Shown here piece after piece: positions 16,966-25,896 of a DNA stretch of 64,000 nt. Both the position numbers and the translations under genes were made by a program. Position 1 is the stretch's first letter; each line of letters begins with the position of its first letter. The DNA is from Streptococcus salivarius (GTDB lineage: Bacteria; Bacillota; Bacilli; Lactobacillales; Streptococcaceae): positions 1-64,000 of the forward strand of contig NZ_CP018188.1 in the NCBI RefSeq assembly GCF_009738225.1. The letters run 5' to 3'. The notes beneath the pieces were generated by a model, which ran no database searches, was not told where the DNA came from, and saw only the letters and a list, made by a program, of their open reading frames with translations.

Positions 16966-18168
16966 TTACCGATTTTGGGTAGAAGTATAATCGTAAAGTT
17001 TGTTATGCGTTATGAGGTAATACATTGTTCTAATGAGACGATGTATAGAGGCAATCGTGTGTGGTTTGGTTGAAGTCACTTGCGATTGTCTTTTCCGTTT
17101 CTCATAGAAGTCTGCGATATGACAAGGATTGGTGTGGCTAGCTGAAGCTATGTTATGAATGCACTTAAAGAGAATCTTTCTGGCATAGGGATTCCCACGT
17201 TTGGTGATATGTTCCTTGGCTAGAAAGTCCCCAGATTCATAGTGTCTGAGGTCAATGCCGATAAAAGCATTGATTTGATTGGCAGAGTGAAATCGACGAA
17301 TGTCACCAAGTTCACCAATAATGCTTGTCGCTGTGGTTTCAGCTATTCCAGGAATAGAGAGAAGAATCTCGTATTCTGGCAAAGGTTGAGCCAATGTTAT
17401 CATCTTCTCTAAAACACTTTGTCTATATTCAGAAAGCCTAAGTAACTCCCCTGCATAGTATTTGACCTCTTCCATCATTGGAGAGGTTTTCTTGACCGCA
17501 CAATAAGAATGATTAGCTAGTTTTGTAAGCTTATCTACTAAGTAAGTCACACGGTTTTCAGAGATGTGTTTTGATGTAGACTGACGGATGATAGCTCTTA
17601 ATGCGGCGTCATCTAACTCCAGTACAAAACTATTACATGGAAAAGCCATGACTAAGTTCCAATATTGTTTCCCAGTTGGTGACGACAAGATGTTTTCCAA
17701 TTCAGGAAAAGTGACCTGTAAAACCTTGTGTAGGCGGTTTTTAGAGCAGACAATATCCTCAGTAAGATTCTGATAGAAACGGCTGAGGTCGCGTAATTCT
17801 TGATAAAGCGCTTCTTGGACATAGCTTGGTTTACGATTGAGGATGAACTGAGACGTAGCTAGTTTTTCAGCGTCAATCTTATCGGTTTTACGCACTCGCA
17901 AGCTATCTAATTGTTTCTTGGATTCTAAGGGATTGAGCCGTATATAAGCGTAACTATTATCCTCAAAGAAGGCCTGAAGACGACGAGAATAGACACCAGT
18001 CGCCTCGAATACAATCTCTGGTTGGTAAACAGTCCCCAAGTCCTCGAGTAGTCGATTAAATCCGATGGCATCATTGGGTATGGTATAGCCATGTATTTTC
18101 TCTCCATTGACCAAGATGGCCACTTCTGAACTTGCTTTACTCACGTCAATCCCAAAAACTACTCGCAT
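16966..18168 (-). CDS. IS110-family transposase
   Basis: About 400 residues. The start at ATG 18166-18168 is chosen because AGAGGTAAG precedes it and because the other copies start at the same residue. The N-terminal DEDD domain is complete: FGIDVSK (Asp), EATGVYSRR (Glu), KTDKIDAEKLA (two Asp). The C-terminal Tnp_IS116/IS110 domain has LLSIPGIAETTATSIIGELG, INAFIGIDLRHYESG and RGNPYARKILF, preceding the catalytic Ser region. It catalyses site-specific insertion via a DEDD/Ser mechanism guided, in studied relatives, by an element-encoded bridge RNA. This is the only uninterrupted group-A transposase in the window, so it may mobilise the broken copies. Confidence 0.9.
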   Translation of the reverse strand: MRVVFGIDVSKASSEVAILVNGEKIHGYTIPNDAIGFNRLLEDLGTVYQPEIVFEATGVYSRRLQAFFEDNSYAYIRLNPLESKKQLDSLRVRKTDKIDAEKLATSQFILNRKPSYVQEALYQELRDLSRFYQNLTEDIVCSKNRLHKVLQVTFPELENILSSPTGKQYWNLVMAFPCNSFVLELDDAALRAIIRQSTSKHISENRVTYLVDKLTKLANHSYCAVKKTSPMMEEVKYYAGELLRLSEYRQSVLEKMITLAQPLPEYEILLSIPGIAETTATSIIGELGDIRRFHSANQINAFIGIDLRHYESGDFLAKEHITKRGNPYARKILFKCIHNIASASHTNPCHIADFYEKRKRQSQVTSTKPHTIASIHRLIRTMYYLITHNKLYDYTSTQNR

Positions 18169-18411
18169 GATCTTACCTCTTTGTCTTAAATGATTCCTTG
18201 CTTTAGTGATGTCATTTTCAATACTCGACGTTTTTCGTCCCACATACTTTGATAACATTCTTCCTAAAACAGGTGTCTTGCCAGTTTTAGTTACGACGTC
18301 TAGCGCCAAAGGACTCATCGACTTAACAAGACACCTCTACTTTAACATAACGAAAAAAGTAGTGAGTACTTTCTCCCGTCGGAGATTTCCTCACTACTAA
18401 TCTTAGTATGT
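18169..18411 (-). ncRNA. Candidate bridge RNA region of IS110 copy 1
   Basis: The non-coding left end between the element boundary and the transposase. AGTAGTGAG pairs with CTCACTACT, around an inner TCTCC-gacg-GGAGA hairpin, with further structure downstream. The same paired segments are conserved in copies 2 and 3 with base changes. IS110-group elements are known to encode their target/donor-recognising RNA here. The RNA itself is inferred. Confidence 0.45.
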
Positions 18412-19100
18412 TTTAGTTTTTCAATAATAAATAGCAAGTCTTCATCAAACTCTTTTCGAAATTCTAAATCTACATTTTCATTACCAAACTCATCACTGTC
18501 TAAGTAAAAAAGATCTGATAATACTTTCTTTACATCCTTTTTGTTTCTTTTCTTTGTTCTTAAATATGATTTAAGTTGTTCTAAATCCAGTGTATCATCA
18601 CTTGTATTTAAAAAAGTTAGGCCCATAAGAAAATAAAAGCTCAAAAAATTTAACAAAAAAATTGGCTTATCGCAATTTCCAATCGATTCTTCATAGACAT
18701 CTATTATAAATCCTATATCAACCGTCTCTTTCTCTTCTATCGAACCATACAGAAATTTTAAATGTTCTTCAAATGCTTTTTTATATTCTTTACTGGTCAA
18801 ACTGTCTTTAAGTTTAAAAGGAATAAATATTCTATTTAACAGATGATAACTATCTTCATCTAGACCTTTTATATAATCAAACAAAGATGGAGTAACAGTT
18901 AAATCTTCATTCAATAGTTGACTTAATGTTACTTGATAGTGTTTTGATATTTTGTTCAAAACATCTTCATCAGGAAATCGTAACCCGTTTTCATAATTAG
19001 AGATAGCACTCTTACTCGTAAAAAGAAAGTCTGCTAAATCTTCCTGAGTCTCTCCAAAAATCTTTCTTAAATGCTTTATATTACTTGCAAAATAATCCAT
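18342..19100 (-). CDS. XRE-family regulator, C-terminus replaced by IS110 sequence
   Basis: A helix-turn-helix of the Cro/CI type at residues ~5-60 (HLRKIFGETQEDLADFLF, then SKSAISNYENG) followed by a ~170-residue helical regulatory domain. Host-derived sequence ends at about 18412. The last ~23 codons (SSEEISDGRKYSLLFSLC) are the left end of the IS110 element, so the native C-terminus is lost. The start ATG 19098-19100 is preceded by a weak ribosome site. It lies 93 bases downstream of the recombinase gene on the same strand. DNA binding may persist. Target genes are unknown. Confidence 0.7.
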   Translation of the reverse strand: MDYFASNIKHLRKIFGETQEDLADFLFTSKSAISNYENGLRFPDEDVLNKISKHYQVTLSQLLNEDLTVTPSLFDYIKGLDEDSYHLLNRIFIPFKLKDSLTSKEYKKAFEEHLKFLYGSIEEKETVDIGFIIDVYEESIGNCDKPIFLLNFLSFYFLMGLTFLNTSDDTLDLEQLKSYLRTKKRNKKDVKKVLSDLFYLDSDEFGNENVDLEFRKEFDEDLLFIIEKLKHTKISSEEISDGRKYSLLFSLC

Positions 19101-19193
19101 AACCTAAATCTCTACTAATTAATAACCTAAATATGATACATATATATCCATTGTACTATGCATCGTGTATAGCAATATCGAAGTGACAATCAA

Positions 19194-20267
19194 TTACAAA
19201 TCACTCAAAGCTTCTTTAGTCGTCTCTGCAGCTACGTGTGCATAAACCTCTACCATTGCAGTCCCCTTGTGTCCCAATTGTTGGGAAACTAGGAGGCTGT
19301 CTTTTGTTTGCTCATATAGACGTGTGGCAAGTGTATGTCGCAGTTTGTGAGGAGTAGTAGGTTTTCCATAGGCGGTAGATAACTTCTTCACCAAAAGCTC
19401 GACAGAACGTGTTCCAAGCCTTGCAGGCACTTTATTTTGAGTCGTTAAGAAGAATGCTTTATCTGAATCACTTGCTGCATAGCGTCCCTTCCTAATTTCT
19501 AAGTAACGCTCAATATAAGGTATACCAAATGGAGCGATATTTACAACGTCCTTTTTACCACCTTTTCGAATAACTGTAATCGTCCTTGTGGCTAGATTGA
19601 CATCTTGCATATCTAGGTTGACTAATTCAGATAACCGGACTCCAGTAGATAGTAGAAGTGCTATGACAGCAAGATCACGCTCTTTATTTTTGACAAAGGA
19701 TACCTGGGCACGTTTTGAGATTTTCTTTTCATGCTCATTGTCAATATAATCTAGGAAAGACTGTGTATCGTTTAGAAAGAGTTTTTCTTTCATGTTATCT
19801 GCACGACTAGCCAAGGTATCTTTAGGCTTCTTGATTTTTATCTTAACCATGACATTGCGGTAAAAATAAGGCTCACCCTCGTCATCCTCAGTTTCTTGGG
19901 TAAGATATTTAAACAAACTAGAGAGAGCATCTTTAGTTCGAATAATACTGACTTCAGAGATTGAACGACGCTCAGTATTTTCACGAAGGTAAACAAAGTA
20001 GCCTTCGATAACAGACTTTGGTAAATGGGCCAGCTCATCAATATGAACATCAGCAATCGTATCATAGTCTGCATAACATACAGTTTCACCTAATTTCTCA
20101 TGATCGCTAATCAACCATTCAAAAAATCGTCTATATTCCTTTAAGTACTCATACAGTGTCTTGTAGCTATAAGGAATAACGAGCTTTGCATGATAATATT
20201 CCTTAACATACCAAGGCATAATCTCAAGCAACTCGTTTATATTTTTCATAAGTGTTTCTTGTTTCAT
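19194..20267 (-). CDS. Tyrosine recombinase (XerC/D-like integrase)
   Basis: 357 residues starting at ATG 20265-20267. An N-terminal SAM-like helical domain (1-150) precedes the catalytic domain. LLLSTGVRLSELVNLDMQDV carries the first catalytic Arg, TPHKLRHTLATRLYEQ the H-x-x-R box, QQLGHKGTAM the second His, and VEVYAHV the nucleophilic Tyr. All residues for strand cleavage are present. On a plasmid such an enzyme may resolve dimers, and on an ICE it may integrate the element. No excisionase is adjacent. A 7-bp inverted repeat CTAACAA/TTGTTAG lies 13 bases upstream of the start. Confidence 0.85.
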   Translation of the reverse strand: MKQETLMKNINELLEIMPWYVKEYYHAKLVIPYSYKTLYEYLKEYRRFFEWLISDHEKLGETVCYADYDTIADVHIDELAHLPKSVIEGYFVYLRENTERRSISEVSIIRTKDALSSLFKYLTQETEDDEGEPYFYRNVMVKIKIKKPKDTLASRADNMKEKLFLNDTQSFLDYIDNEHEKKISKRAQVSFVKNKERDLAVIALLLSTGVRLSELVNLDMQDVNLATRTITVIRKGGKKDVVNIAPFGIPYIERYLEIRKGRYAASDSDKAFFLTTQNKVPARLGTRSVELLVKKLSTAYGKPTTPHKLRHTLATRLYEQTKDSLLVSQQLGHKGTAMVEVYAHVAAETTKEALSDL

Positions 20268-20280
20268 ATTAGCCTCAAAT

Positions 20281-20299
20281 CTAACAATTTTCTTGTTAG
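20281..20299 (-). promoter_or_regulatory. Inverted repeat upstream of recombinase
   Basis: CTAACAA-TTTTC-TTGTTAG, a perfect 7-bp inverted repeat between promoter region and start codon. The half-site TTGTTAG is also the arm of the UmuC operator at 13997, but in opposite order, so a common regulator is only a possibility. Confidence 0.4.
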
Positions 20300-20412
20300 T
20301 AGTAGTTTATCATAACTAATATGTGTATTCAACAAATACTTATTTTCCGAATAGATGTCAGCAGCTTTTTAAATTGTAAGTTTATATGGAGCTAGGCATA
20401 TATCTGAGAGCC

Positions 20413-20438
20413 AAAAAAAGAGCCGTTAAAATAGGCTC
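20413..20438 (-). terminator. Rho-independent terminator
   Basis: On the minus strand GAGCC-tattttaac-GGCTC followed by seven T's, ten bases after the stop of the 20448-20969 gene. Confidence 0.8.
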
Positions 20439-20447
20439 AACAGACAA

Positions 20448-20969
20448 TTATGCTACACAAAGATTACTAGATGCTGATACATCACTGCGACTTATATTCT
20501 GCGGTTGAATAACGATTTCTCCAATATTATCTTTAAATATAAGTTCGAAACTTGGTTCAGAGATTACTTCATCAATAGTACGGCACGTTGTTACATACCA
20601 ACCTAGCAAAGCCTTGGCTGATGTATCACCATTTTCTGCAATATCAATCATTTCATTTTTCAATAGTTCAGAAATCGTACTATCATCTTCTCCGACACGT
20701 CTCATTGATTTTTTAAGGATCTCTGTCTTACTAAAATCAATATTTTTAAAGGATTTCACTATCCCATAAAAAGTAGGATGGGTATCGGCTAATTCCTTAT
20801 TTTGAATTAAATAATATGTTAGATATGAGTCATGTAGCTGTCCCAAAATTTCAAAAGTCGTTTGCTGATTCTTTCTTTTCTCTGTCAAAAAAACAAACGT
20901 TAAGATTGATAGTACTATAAAGAAAATAGCGATAACCATAATATTTTCCTCCCTACTCTGTCCTTTCAA
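20448..20969 (-). CDS. Membrane-anchored hypothetical protein, 173 aa
   Basis: One N-terminal transmembrane segment (MVIAIFFIVLSILTFVFL, residues ~11-28) followed by a ~145-residue soluble helical domain. The start used (20969) overlaps the upstream gene by 17 bases. An internal ATG at residue 11 is also possible, since GGAGGAAAATATT precedes it. It is coupled to the coiled-coil membrane protein upstream, and both probably act at the membrane. A terminator closes the pair. Family not recognised. Confidence 0.6.
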   Translation of the reverse strand: MKGQSREENIMVIAIFFIVLSILTFVFLTEKRKNQQTTFEILGQLHDSYLTYYLIQNKELADTHPTFYGIVKSFKNIDFSKTEILKKSMRRVGEDDSTISELLKNEMIDIAENGDTSAKALLGWYVTTCRTIDEVISEPSFELIFKDNIGEIVIQPQNISRSDVSASSNLCVA

Positions 20970-21258
20970 GTATTGCTACTATCTTATCCTCGAGTTTTTC
21001 ATTTCTAGCTTGAGATTGCTCTAATTGTTCATTCAACTGTTGGTTTTGTTTCTGTAGCTGTTCGTTACTGGTGGTCATATTTTGAAATAATCCATTATAG
21101 TGTTCCGATAAGGCCTTAGAACTCTTTCTTAAACTAGAAGAAGAATTCATGTAAAAAACTACCCCCATAATAAAGAGAATAATAACGACACCTAGTGGCA
21201 TACTAAAACCAAAAAAATCAGTTAATCGTTCCCAAACCACTTCTGGAATTTTTTCCAT
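20953..21258 (-). CDS. Membrane protein with coiled coil, 101 aa
   Basis: A transmembrane segment at residues ~17-36 (FSMPLGVVIILFIMGVVFYM) followed by a Gln/Glu-rich coiled coil (NEQLQKQNQQLNEQLEQ). The ribosome site GGAGGTTGT precedes ATG 21256-21258. The layout is that of small membrane-tethered scaffold proteins. It overlaps the next gene by 17 bases. No function is assigned. Confidence 0.65.
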   Translation of the reverse strand: MEKIPEVVWERLTDFFGFSMPLGVVIILFIMGVVFYMNSSSSLRKSSKALSEHYNGLFQNMTTSNEQLQKQNQQLNEQLEQSQARNEKLEDKIVAILERTE

Positions 21259-21326
21259 ACAACCTCCAATATCTATTTTTATTATATCATACTTGTCAAG
21301 CCCCTATATATTGTGTTGGTAAACAC

Positions 21327-21593
21327 TTATAAGACACAATATGTAGAACTTTTAATTTTTAACGTCTCTCCTCTGTACCGAAACATTCTAATATTCTTCC
21401 TTGATTTAATAACCGAAATCTCAAAGTAAAAATAATTTATCTGGTTCATGGCCATAGTTCTCAAAATATCATCAATCAGAAATGTTAACGGAATATTCAA
21501 TGCTGAATAACGTTGAAAATCCTCTTCAAATCGGATATAGTCTTCAGAAAAATAATCTATTTGTAGTTTATTTTCATAGAGGTCTTTGCTTAA
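21327..21593 (-). pseudogene. Coding remnant without a start codon
   Basis: An open frame of 88 codons ending at TAA 21327-21329 reads DLYENKLQIDYFSEDYIRF and LNIPLTFLIDDILRTM, clearly protein-like. It begins right after a stop and contains no ATG near its 5' end. It lies directly behind the 72-residue gene and is probably its former continuation, or a next gene that lost its start. Confidence 0.45.
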
Positions 21594-21808
21594 TTACTTT
21601 TGAATTGCATCGCTTCATCGCTCTGCACAAATTCTCGCTGAGCATCTGTTAATTCCTCAAGTTCATCACAACCAATAAGTCCAAAGACTTCCATACCATC
21701 TTTAGTACTAACGATGTATGCCTCAAGTTCCCTAGCTTTGTCAACGTCTGACACTAAGTAAATGTTTTTTTTAGTCATTACTTCATCAGTCATTTTAATC
21801 TCCTTCAA
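21590..21808 (-). CDS. Small hypothetical protein, 72 aa
   Basis: ATG 21806-21808 follows a GAAGGAG-type site. The protein begins MKEIKMTDEVMTKKNIYLV and has an alternating beta/helix pattern. The C-terminal segment is acidic (ELEELTDAQREFVQSDEAMQ). It is the third gene of the operon that starts at 24250, 14 bases after its upstream neighbour. Coding sequence continues in another frame after its stop, so it may be a truncated form. Function unknown. Confidence 0.55.
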   Translation of the reverse strand: MKEIKMTDEVMTKKNIYLVSDVDKARELEAYIVSTKDGMEVFGLIGCDELEELTDAQREFVQSDEAMQFKSN

Positions 21809-21822
21809 CCCTTTATTAGTGT

Positions 21823-22815
21823 TTAATCTTCCCCCAATTTATCATGTTGGGCCCTGAAGGCATATAATGGATCAAAATCTGAATCAAGTTTATTGTTGTC
21901 GTCAGCTTGTTCAGCCATCTTAGCATTTAAACTATTTTCCATCCTCCCAATACAATCCATTACCTTCCTTATCATTGTAAGGGTTTCAGAGGTAATTTTC
22001 AAGACTTCACTTGAATTTTCATTGTTTTTAATTTTATCGGAGCTTTTCATTTTCTGCTTTAGACGTTCTTCAATTTCGTCTAAACGTAGCTCTTTCATGC
22101 TTTGTTGAGGTTCTAAAGTGGCTGATACTGGCTCTAAAGGTTTTATGCCTTCAACCGTCAAGTCTTCAATTTTGGTGACATTCATAATGACTTTAGCGCG
22201 TGATTCTTCTTTTCCATTATGACCTGGTATATAGATATAGTTGTTGTTACCAAAAAAAGATTGTTGGGTAATATCATTCTTAGCTAAACTTTCAAATAAA
22301 GGACCGTGACCCTCTACTAAACTGTTAGCAAAATATATATTTCTCGTGTCTCGAAAAAGTTGGGTATTAAAAATAAATGGTCTGTTCTTAGGGAAATTAT
22401 TGACGTGGGGAGAATGGAAAAAATGTTCTGTTGATAGGTAATGTACGTAAGGGACCTTGCTGAGTAGCTGAGACAAAGTATTCGTATCCATCTGAGCCTG
22501 CTCATCAAAGAGAAAGATATCTGTAATGTGGTTTGTTGAAGACGTTACTAACTCAATATCCTTTTTTAAATAGCCCGCTAGCAGAACGGCATGTTTTTTC
22601 TCATCCTCTAAATCTGCATGATTGTGGGTAATCGTAATCTTAGCTTTATCTTCTAAATACGATAGAGCATTCCAAGAAATATGTGACTTAAATCCCATAA
22701 TAGCGACTCTGTGGTCTTTAGATTTTGCAAAGTTAGTCAGCTTATGAAAAAAGGGAGAGGCTTCAAAAGGAGATAGGACGTAGGGATCAATATAGATATT
22801 AAGCATCAGTATCAC
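21823..22815 (-). CDS. Hypothetical plasmid-operon protein, 330 aa
   Basis: The first ~190 residues look like a globular alpha/beta domain (IYIDPYVLSPFEASPFF; VAIMGFKSHISWNALSYLED; ITDIFLFDEQAQ). A linker and a predicted coiled coil follow (RLDEIEERLKQKMKSSDK), then an acidic tail (ADDNNKLDSDFDPLY). The start overlaps the upstream gene by 17 bases, indicating coupled translation. It has no membrane segments. I do not recognise it. Position in the three-gene operon behind the shared-box promoter suggests an element maintenance or transfer function. Confidence 0.6.
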   Translation of the reverse strand: MILMLNIYIDPYVLSPFEASPFFHKLTNFAKSKDHRVAIMGFKSHISWNALSYLEDKAKITITHNHADLEDEKKHAVLLAGYLKKDIELVTSSTNHITDIFLFDEQAQMDTNTLSQLLSKVPYVHYLSTEHFFHSPHVNNFPKNRPFIFNTQLFRDTRNIYFANSLVEGHGPLFESLAKNDITQQSFFGNNNYIYIPGHNGKEESRAKVIMNVTKIEDLTVEGIKPLEPVSATLEPQQSMKELRLDEIEERLKQKMKSSDKIKNNENSSEVLKITSETLTMIRKVMDCIGRMENSLNAKMAEQADDNNKLDSDFDPLYAFRAQHDKLGED

Positions 22816-24250
22816 CTTCTTCTTGATTTAACTCTTCTAGTTCGGCATCTTTAATTAATGGACGCTCGTTAAACGCTTCATTCATTCTAAAGGGCATGTA
22901 TTTGGCCACACGACCACCATCTGTTGCATTTTGACTTCTGATAACAACTAGAGACTTATCAATCCCTTCTTCTGCAGCAAGTTCTAGGTTAAGGAAAATA
23001 ATGTTATTAAGGTTCTTATAGCCACCATTTTCGATAAGCATATATTTGTCTTCAATTTCTTGAATATCATCAAAATTGTCCACTATAATCAGTAGATAAC
23101 GTTTGTTTCCCTCTTCGTCTAAACCGTCCTCGAAACGTCCAAAGTGTTTAAAGACATTTAGCAATTTATCAAGATCGCTGGTATCACCTACATTGGTGAT
23201 ATAAGGATACACATCAAAAAGATTCTTTGTACCGTCATCTGCCTTTTTATTAAGTGCTAACTGACCGATAAAGAGATATCTAGGGACATGGACTGTATAC
23301 GTATGCTCTTTCTTCTTCGCCTTTTTGGCTTGTAATTCTGATTTTCGTTTCTCCATACCAGAAAGAGGACTTTTACTCTCACTCTTTTCTTGTGTCTTTG
23401 TCACTGTATACGTGAACTTCTCCAGTTTTGACGTAGGAACAAAATAGGCATAGTTTTGATTAAATTTGAAGTTCTGATAGGCATCTACGACCTTCCAGTA
23501 TCGAATAGGAGAGTAGTTATCTTCTTCCCGAAGAATATCTTTCCATTTATAAGTGAAGTTTCTGCTGATCTTATTTGCTAGTAAGAGCAACATCGTTCCA
23601 TGACTGTAAATAGAGTAACTTGTTGCAAGAGCCCCTGGAGTGTCTTCACGTTCAAACTCCCACTCTTGAACCAAGTAAAACTCTCTGAGTCGTTTGAGAT
23701 GCGGTTTGATTTTAGGAATCGGTAAACCAAACTCCCTTGAAATTTGAAGGAGTTGAACATTTCGGAAAGTAGCTATAAATAGTAGGATATCCATATCTAA
23801 CTGGTTTAGTTGCTTACTTATTAACTCGTAATCTGTTTCTTGACTATAGTTAATCTGAATGATGTAATCCTCTTGAAGTTGCAAATGGAAAGGAAAGTCA
23901 TTCTTTGGGTAAACTTGTTTCAGTAATGGTGTCGAGGCATACTTCTTATAATAGTCGTCCGAAAATCGAGAGACAGTATTCAATGTTGCTTTTCCATCGA
24001 TTGTTCTTACCCCAAAACGGCGTAGTCTTTCATTGAATTTCTTAACGAAGTCTTGATAGGCTTCCAGTGCTTCAGCTGAAGGCTCTTCTCCTGTTTCAGA
24101 TAATCGAACTGTCCCATCAGGCATGAGAGTGACTTCTTCCCCATTAAATATTTTCTTCGGATAAAGTGGAAGATTGATTTTCTTAGCAATATTTTGTAAC
24201 CATTTTTTATTACCTGGTGTTCTTGTCATTTGTCTAGTCCTTCTCTTCAA
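22799..24250 (-). CDS. Hypothetical protein with predicted winged-helix region, 483 aa
   Basis: A basic N-terminus (MKRRTRQMTRTPGNKKW), then a central region (~150-200) with the helical spacing of a winged helix: LNQLDMDILLFIATF, LQISREFGLPIPKIKPHLKR and LREFYLVQEWEF. The central part is Lys-rich (~290-325). The C-terminal domain has a hydrophobic strand followed by Asp-Asn-Phe-Asp-Asp (RYLLIIVDNFDDIQEIEDKY), which could be a Walker-B-like strand, but no P-loop is present. It is the first gene of the operon under the shared-box promoter at 24263-24304. DNA-binding or replication/partition roles are guesses. Confidence 0.55.
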   Translation of the reverse strand: MKRRTRQMTRTPGNKKWLQNIAKKINLPLYPKKIFNGEEVTLMPDGTVRLSETGEEPSAEALEAYQDFVKKFNERLRRFGVRTIDGKATLNTVSRFSDDYYKKYASTPLLKQVYPKNDFPFHLQLQEDYIIQINYSQETDYELISKQLNQLDMDILLFIATFRNVQLLQISREFGLPIPKIKPHLKRLREFYLVQEWEFEREDTPGALATSYSIYSHGTMLLLLANKISRNFTYKWKDILREEDNYSPIRYWKVVDAYQNFKFNQNYAYFVPTSKLEKFTYTVTKTQEKSESKSPLSGMEKRKSELQAKKAKKKEHTYTVHVPRYLFIGQLALNKKADDGTKNLFDVYPYITNVGDTSDLDKLLNVFKHFGRFEDGLDEEGNKRYLLIIVDNFDDIQEIEDKYMLIENGGYKNLNNIIFLNLELAAEEGIDKSLVVIRSQNATDGGRVAKYMPFRMNEAFNERPLIKDAELEELNQEEGDTDA

Positions 24251-24262
24251 TTTTTTGGAACC

Positions 24263-24304
24263 ATTATACTAAACCTCATATACCTTTTTTAACCCAGTGA
24301 CACC
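24263..24304 (-). promoter_or_regulatory. Promoter with shared 14-bp box (copy 3)
   Basis: On the minus strand GGTGTCACTGGGTT (24291-24304), 22 bases, then TATAAT (24263-24268), 13 bases before the start codon of the 483-residue protein. The box is identical to those at 3640 and 7779. Confidence 0.6.
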
Positions 24305-24395
24305 CACGCACAAATTAGAACTCAAAACCAAGAGCCAGATTGATATACTTCTCTGATAATGTATACTTGATAAATTGCAAGAATAAGTGCAACAT

Positions 24396-24790
24396 TTACT
24401 CGAACTCTTCTATTAGGGCTTCACAAGCAGTTCTGTAAGGTAAACATTTTCGTGGTCGGTGATTGATATCATATAAGGCCTTGTTCAAAGCCTCATCAGA
24501 GATAGTCGCTAAATCTGTTTTCTTTGGGAAATTGGCGTACCAAGCCTAAATCTTCCAAGTGTTTCTTTGGGTTGTCGAGTTTTTCCTTTATGACGAAGGA
24601 CGCTCAAATCCAGATCAATCAAACCAGCATAGAGCCAGTTATAAATAGTTTTAAAAGCTACCATTGGCTTTTGTTCAAGCTGATAGCGGACCACAAATCT
24701 GTTCAGGCGACCAAGAGGATTTTTTACCGTTCTCAATTTCCTTTTTCAACTTTGGTGTCAAACAAGACTTTTGACCTTTTTGCTTATCCC
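24396..24790 (-). pseudogene. IS30-family transposase remnant with internal deletion
   Basis: Minus-strand pieces read LTPKLKKEIENGKKSSWSPE, then KPMVAFKTIYNWLYAGLIDL and GKTRQPKETLGRF. These are typical of the IS30 N-terminal and linker region. After GTPISQRKQ the sequence jumps straight to the C-terminal LNKALYDINHRPRKCLPYRT and ends at TAA 24396-24398. The DDE catalytic core between them is missing. An AAGAATAAGTGCAAC motif at the end resembles the IS30 terminus. Not functional. Confidence 0.75.
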
Positions 24791-25260
24791 TACGGTTGTA
24801 CTGTTCCTCTGCTGGGACTACTCTATGTTTCCATTCATAAAATGCAGAACACGTAATTCCGAGCAGATTGCACATTCAGCTAATGCTTCAACTTTTATTT
24901 CTGTTAAAGCATTCAATCACTAAGTATTTTGATTCATGGCGCTATTTACCTAACCTCGTCAGCTAGTTTGTGATGATTCCTTTTGTCAATTAAACTTTCT
25001 TCGCCACTACTAATACATTTTTTACAAGTTCCATTTTAAATTCTTTTGAATAGGAACGATTTTTTGTTTTCTTTGTAAATCCTAAAATCCCATATTTTTT
25101 ATAGATAGCAGCCCAATCTTGAATCGCCCTTGTGGAAATATGGAGACAGTTACGTATTTCAGATCTGGAACAATTACCATTAATATAATCGATACAAGCT
25201 TGTTCTTTCTCGAATGGAGTGTAATTTTCTCTTCTAGACATAAAAATACCTCTTAAGTAG
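24791..25260 (-). pseudogene. IS3-family remnant (orfA and start of orfB)
   Basis: An orfA-type helix-turn-helix starts at 25241: MSRRENYTPFEKEQACIDYI, IRNCLHISTRAIQDWAAIYK. Downstream a second frame begins MCNLLGITCSAFYEWKHR, the usual beginning of an IS3 orfB. It runs straight into the IS30 remnant, so IS30 inserted into or recombined with this IS3 copy. No DDE domain remains. Confidence 0.7.
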
Positions 25261-25425
25261 ATTTTAGGTATTTACCATGTCTACTTAAGAGGTATCATAT
25301 CAGAACGGGTGTTTTGCTCTTCGGCTGAAAGCCTCTGCTACCGGCCGAGGCCTAAAAGGCCTACCGAATGGTTTCCCTTCAGCACCACCTTTACTAGCTG
25401 TCCCGACTAGCGGGTCAGATCAAGA
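25261..25425. other. IS200-type subterminal hairpin region
   Basis: Contains inverted repeats TCTACTTAAGAG-like near 25240-25300. A GC-rich hairpin lies at about 25345-25372 (GGCCGAGGCCTAAAAGGCCT), typical of IS200/IS605 subterminal structures. No coding sequence. Confidence 0.45.
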
Positions 25426-25896
25426 CTACTTTCTTTTATTCTTCTCACCTGTAAACGGATCATATTCCTCGAAAAGACTGAGCTGATCTGCTATCACGTC
25501 TTCTTGTAATTGATTACGAATATATTCTTCAAGTCACTTCTGATTTCGCCCAACCATATCAACATAAAACCTGCGACACCAAAATTTGCGGTTCCCATAT
25601 TTATAGTTTAAATTAGCGTGTCGATCGAATATCATTAAGCTATTTTTACCCTTTAAATATCCCATAAATGAGGAAATAATTTGTTTCGGTGGTATACTCA
25701 CCAACATGTGAGTGTAAGCTGGGCAAGCTTCTGCTTCATGAATTTCAACGCCTTTTCTTTCACATAATAACCGTAAGATTTGACCAATACTTGCTTTGTA
25801 TTTCCCATAAATTATCTGACGTCTATATTTTGGGACGAAAACAATATGATACTTACAATTCCATGTAGTATTATACGCAAAAGCTATTTTGTACAT
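25426..25896 (-). pseudogene. IS200/IS605-family TnpA, inactivated
   Basis: Starts MYKIAFAYNTTWNCKYHIVF and retains VFVPKYRRQIIYGK and MGYLKGKNSLMIFDRHANL. The HUH motif is damaged: the usual D-H-x-H before MLVSIPPK is A-Y-T-H here. A premature TGA follows VGRNQK. Sequence after it (LEEYIRNQLQEDVIADQ) contains the catalytic Tyr, and the frame ends at TAG 25426-25428. Both defects make activity unlikely. No TnpB is adjacent. Confidence 0.8.

Larger units (their letters stand above)
16785..18411 (-). mobile_element. IS110-family element, copy 1 (group A)
   Basis: Comprises an intact transposase (16966-18168), a 243-base non-coding left end and a ~180-base right end. The left boundary sequence CACTACTAATCTTAGTATG is shared with the other two group-A copies (near 35184 and 52712), after which the three flanks differ. 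No terminal inverted repeats are seen, as expected for IS110. Insertion truncated the adjacent XRE gene. The right-end tail is diverged from copies 2 and 3. Confidence 0.75.

Noticed and set aside
16618..16982. Two plus-strand frames of 61 and 67 codons
   Set aside because: They lie in the right-end tail of IS110 copy 1 and lack ribosome sites; one is only the R cassette read out of its own frame.
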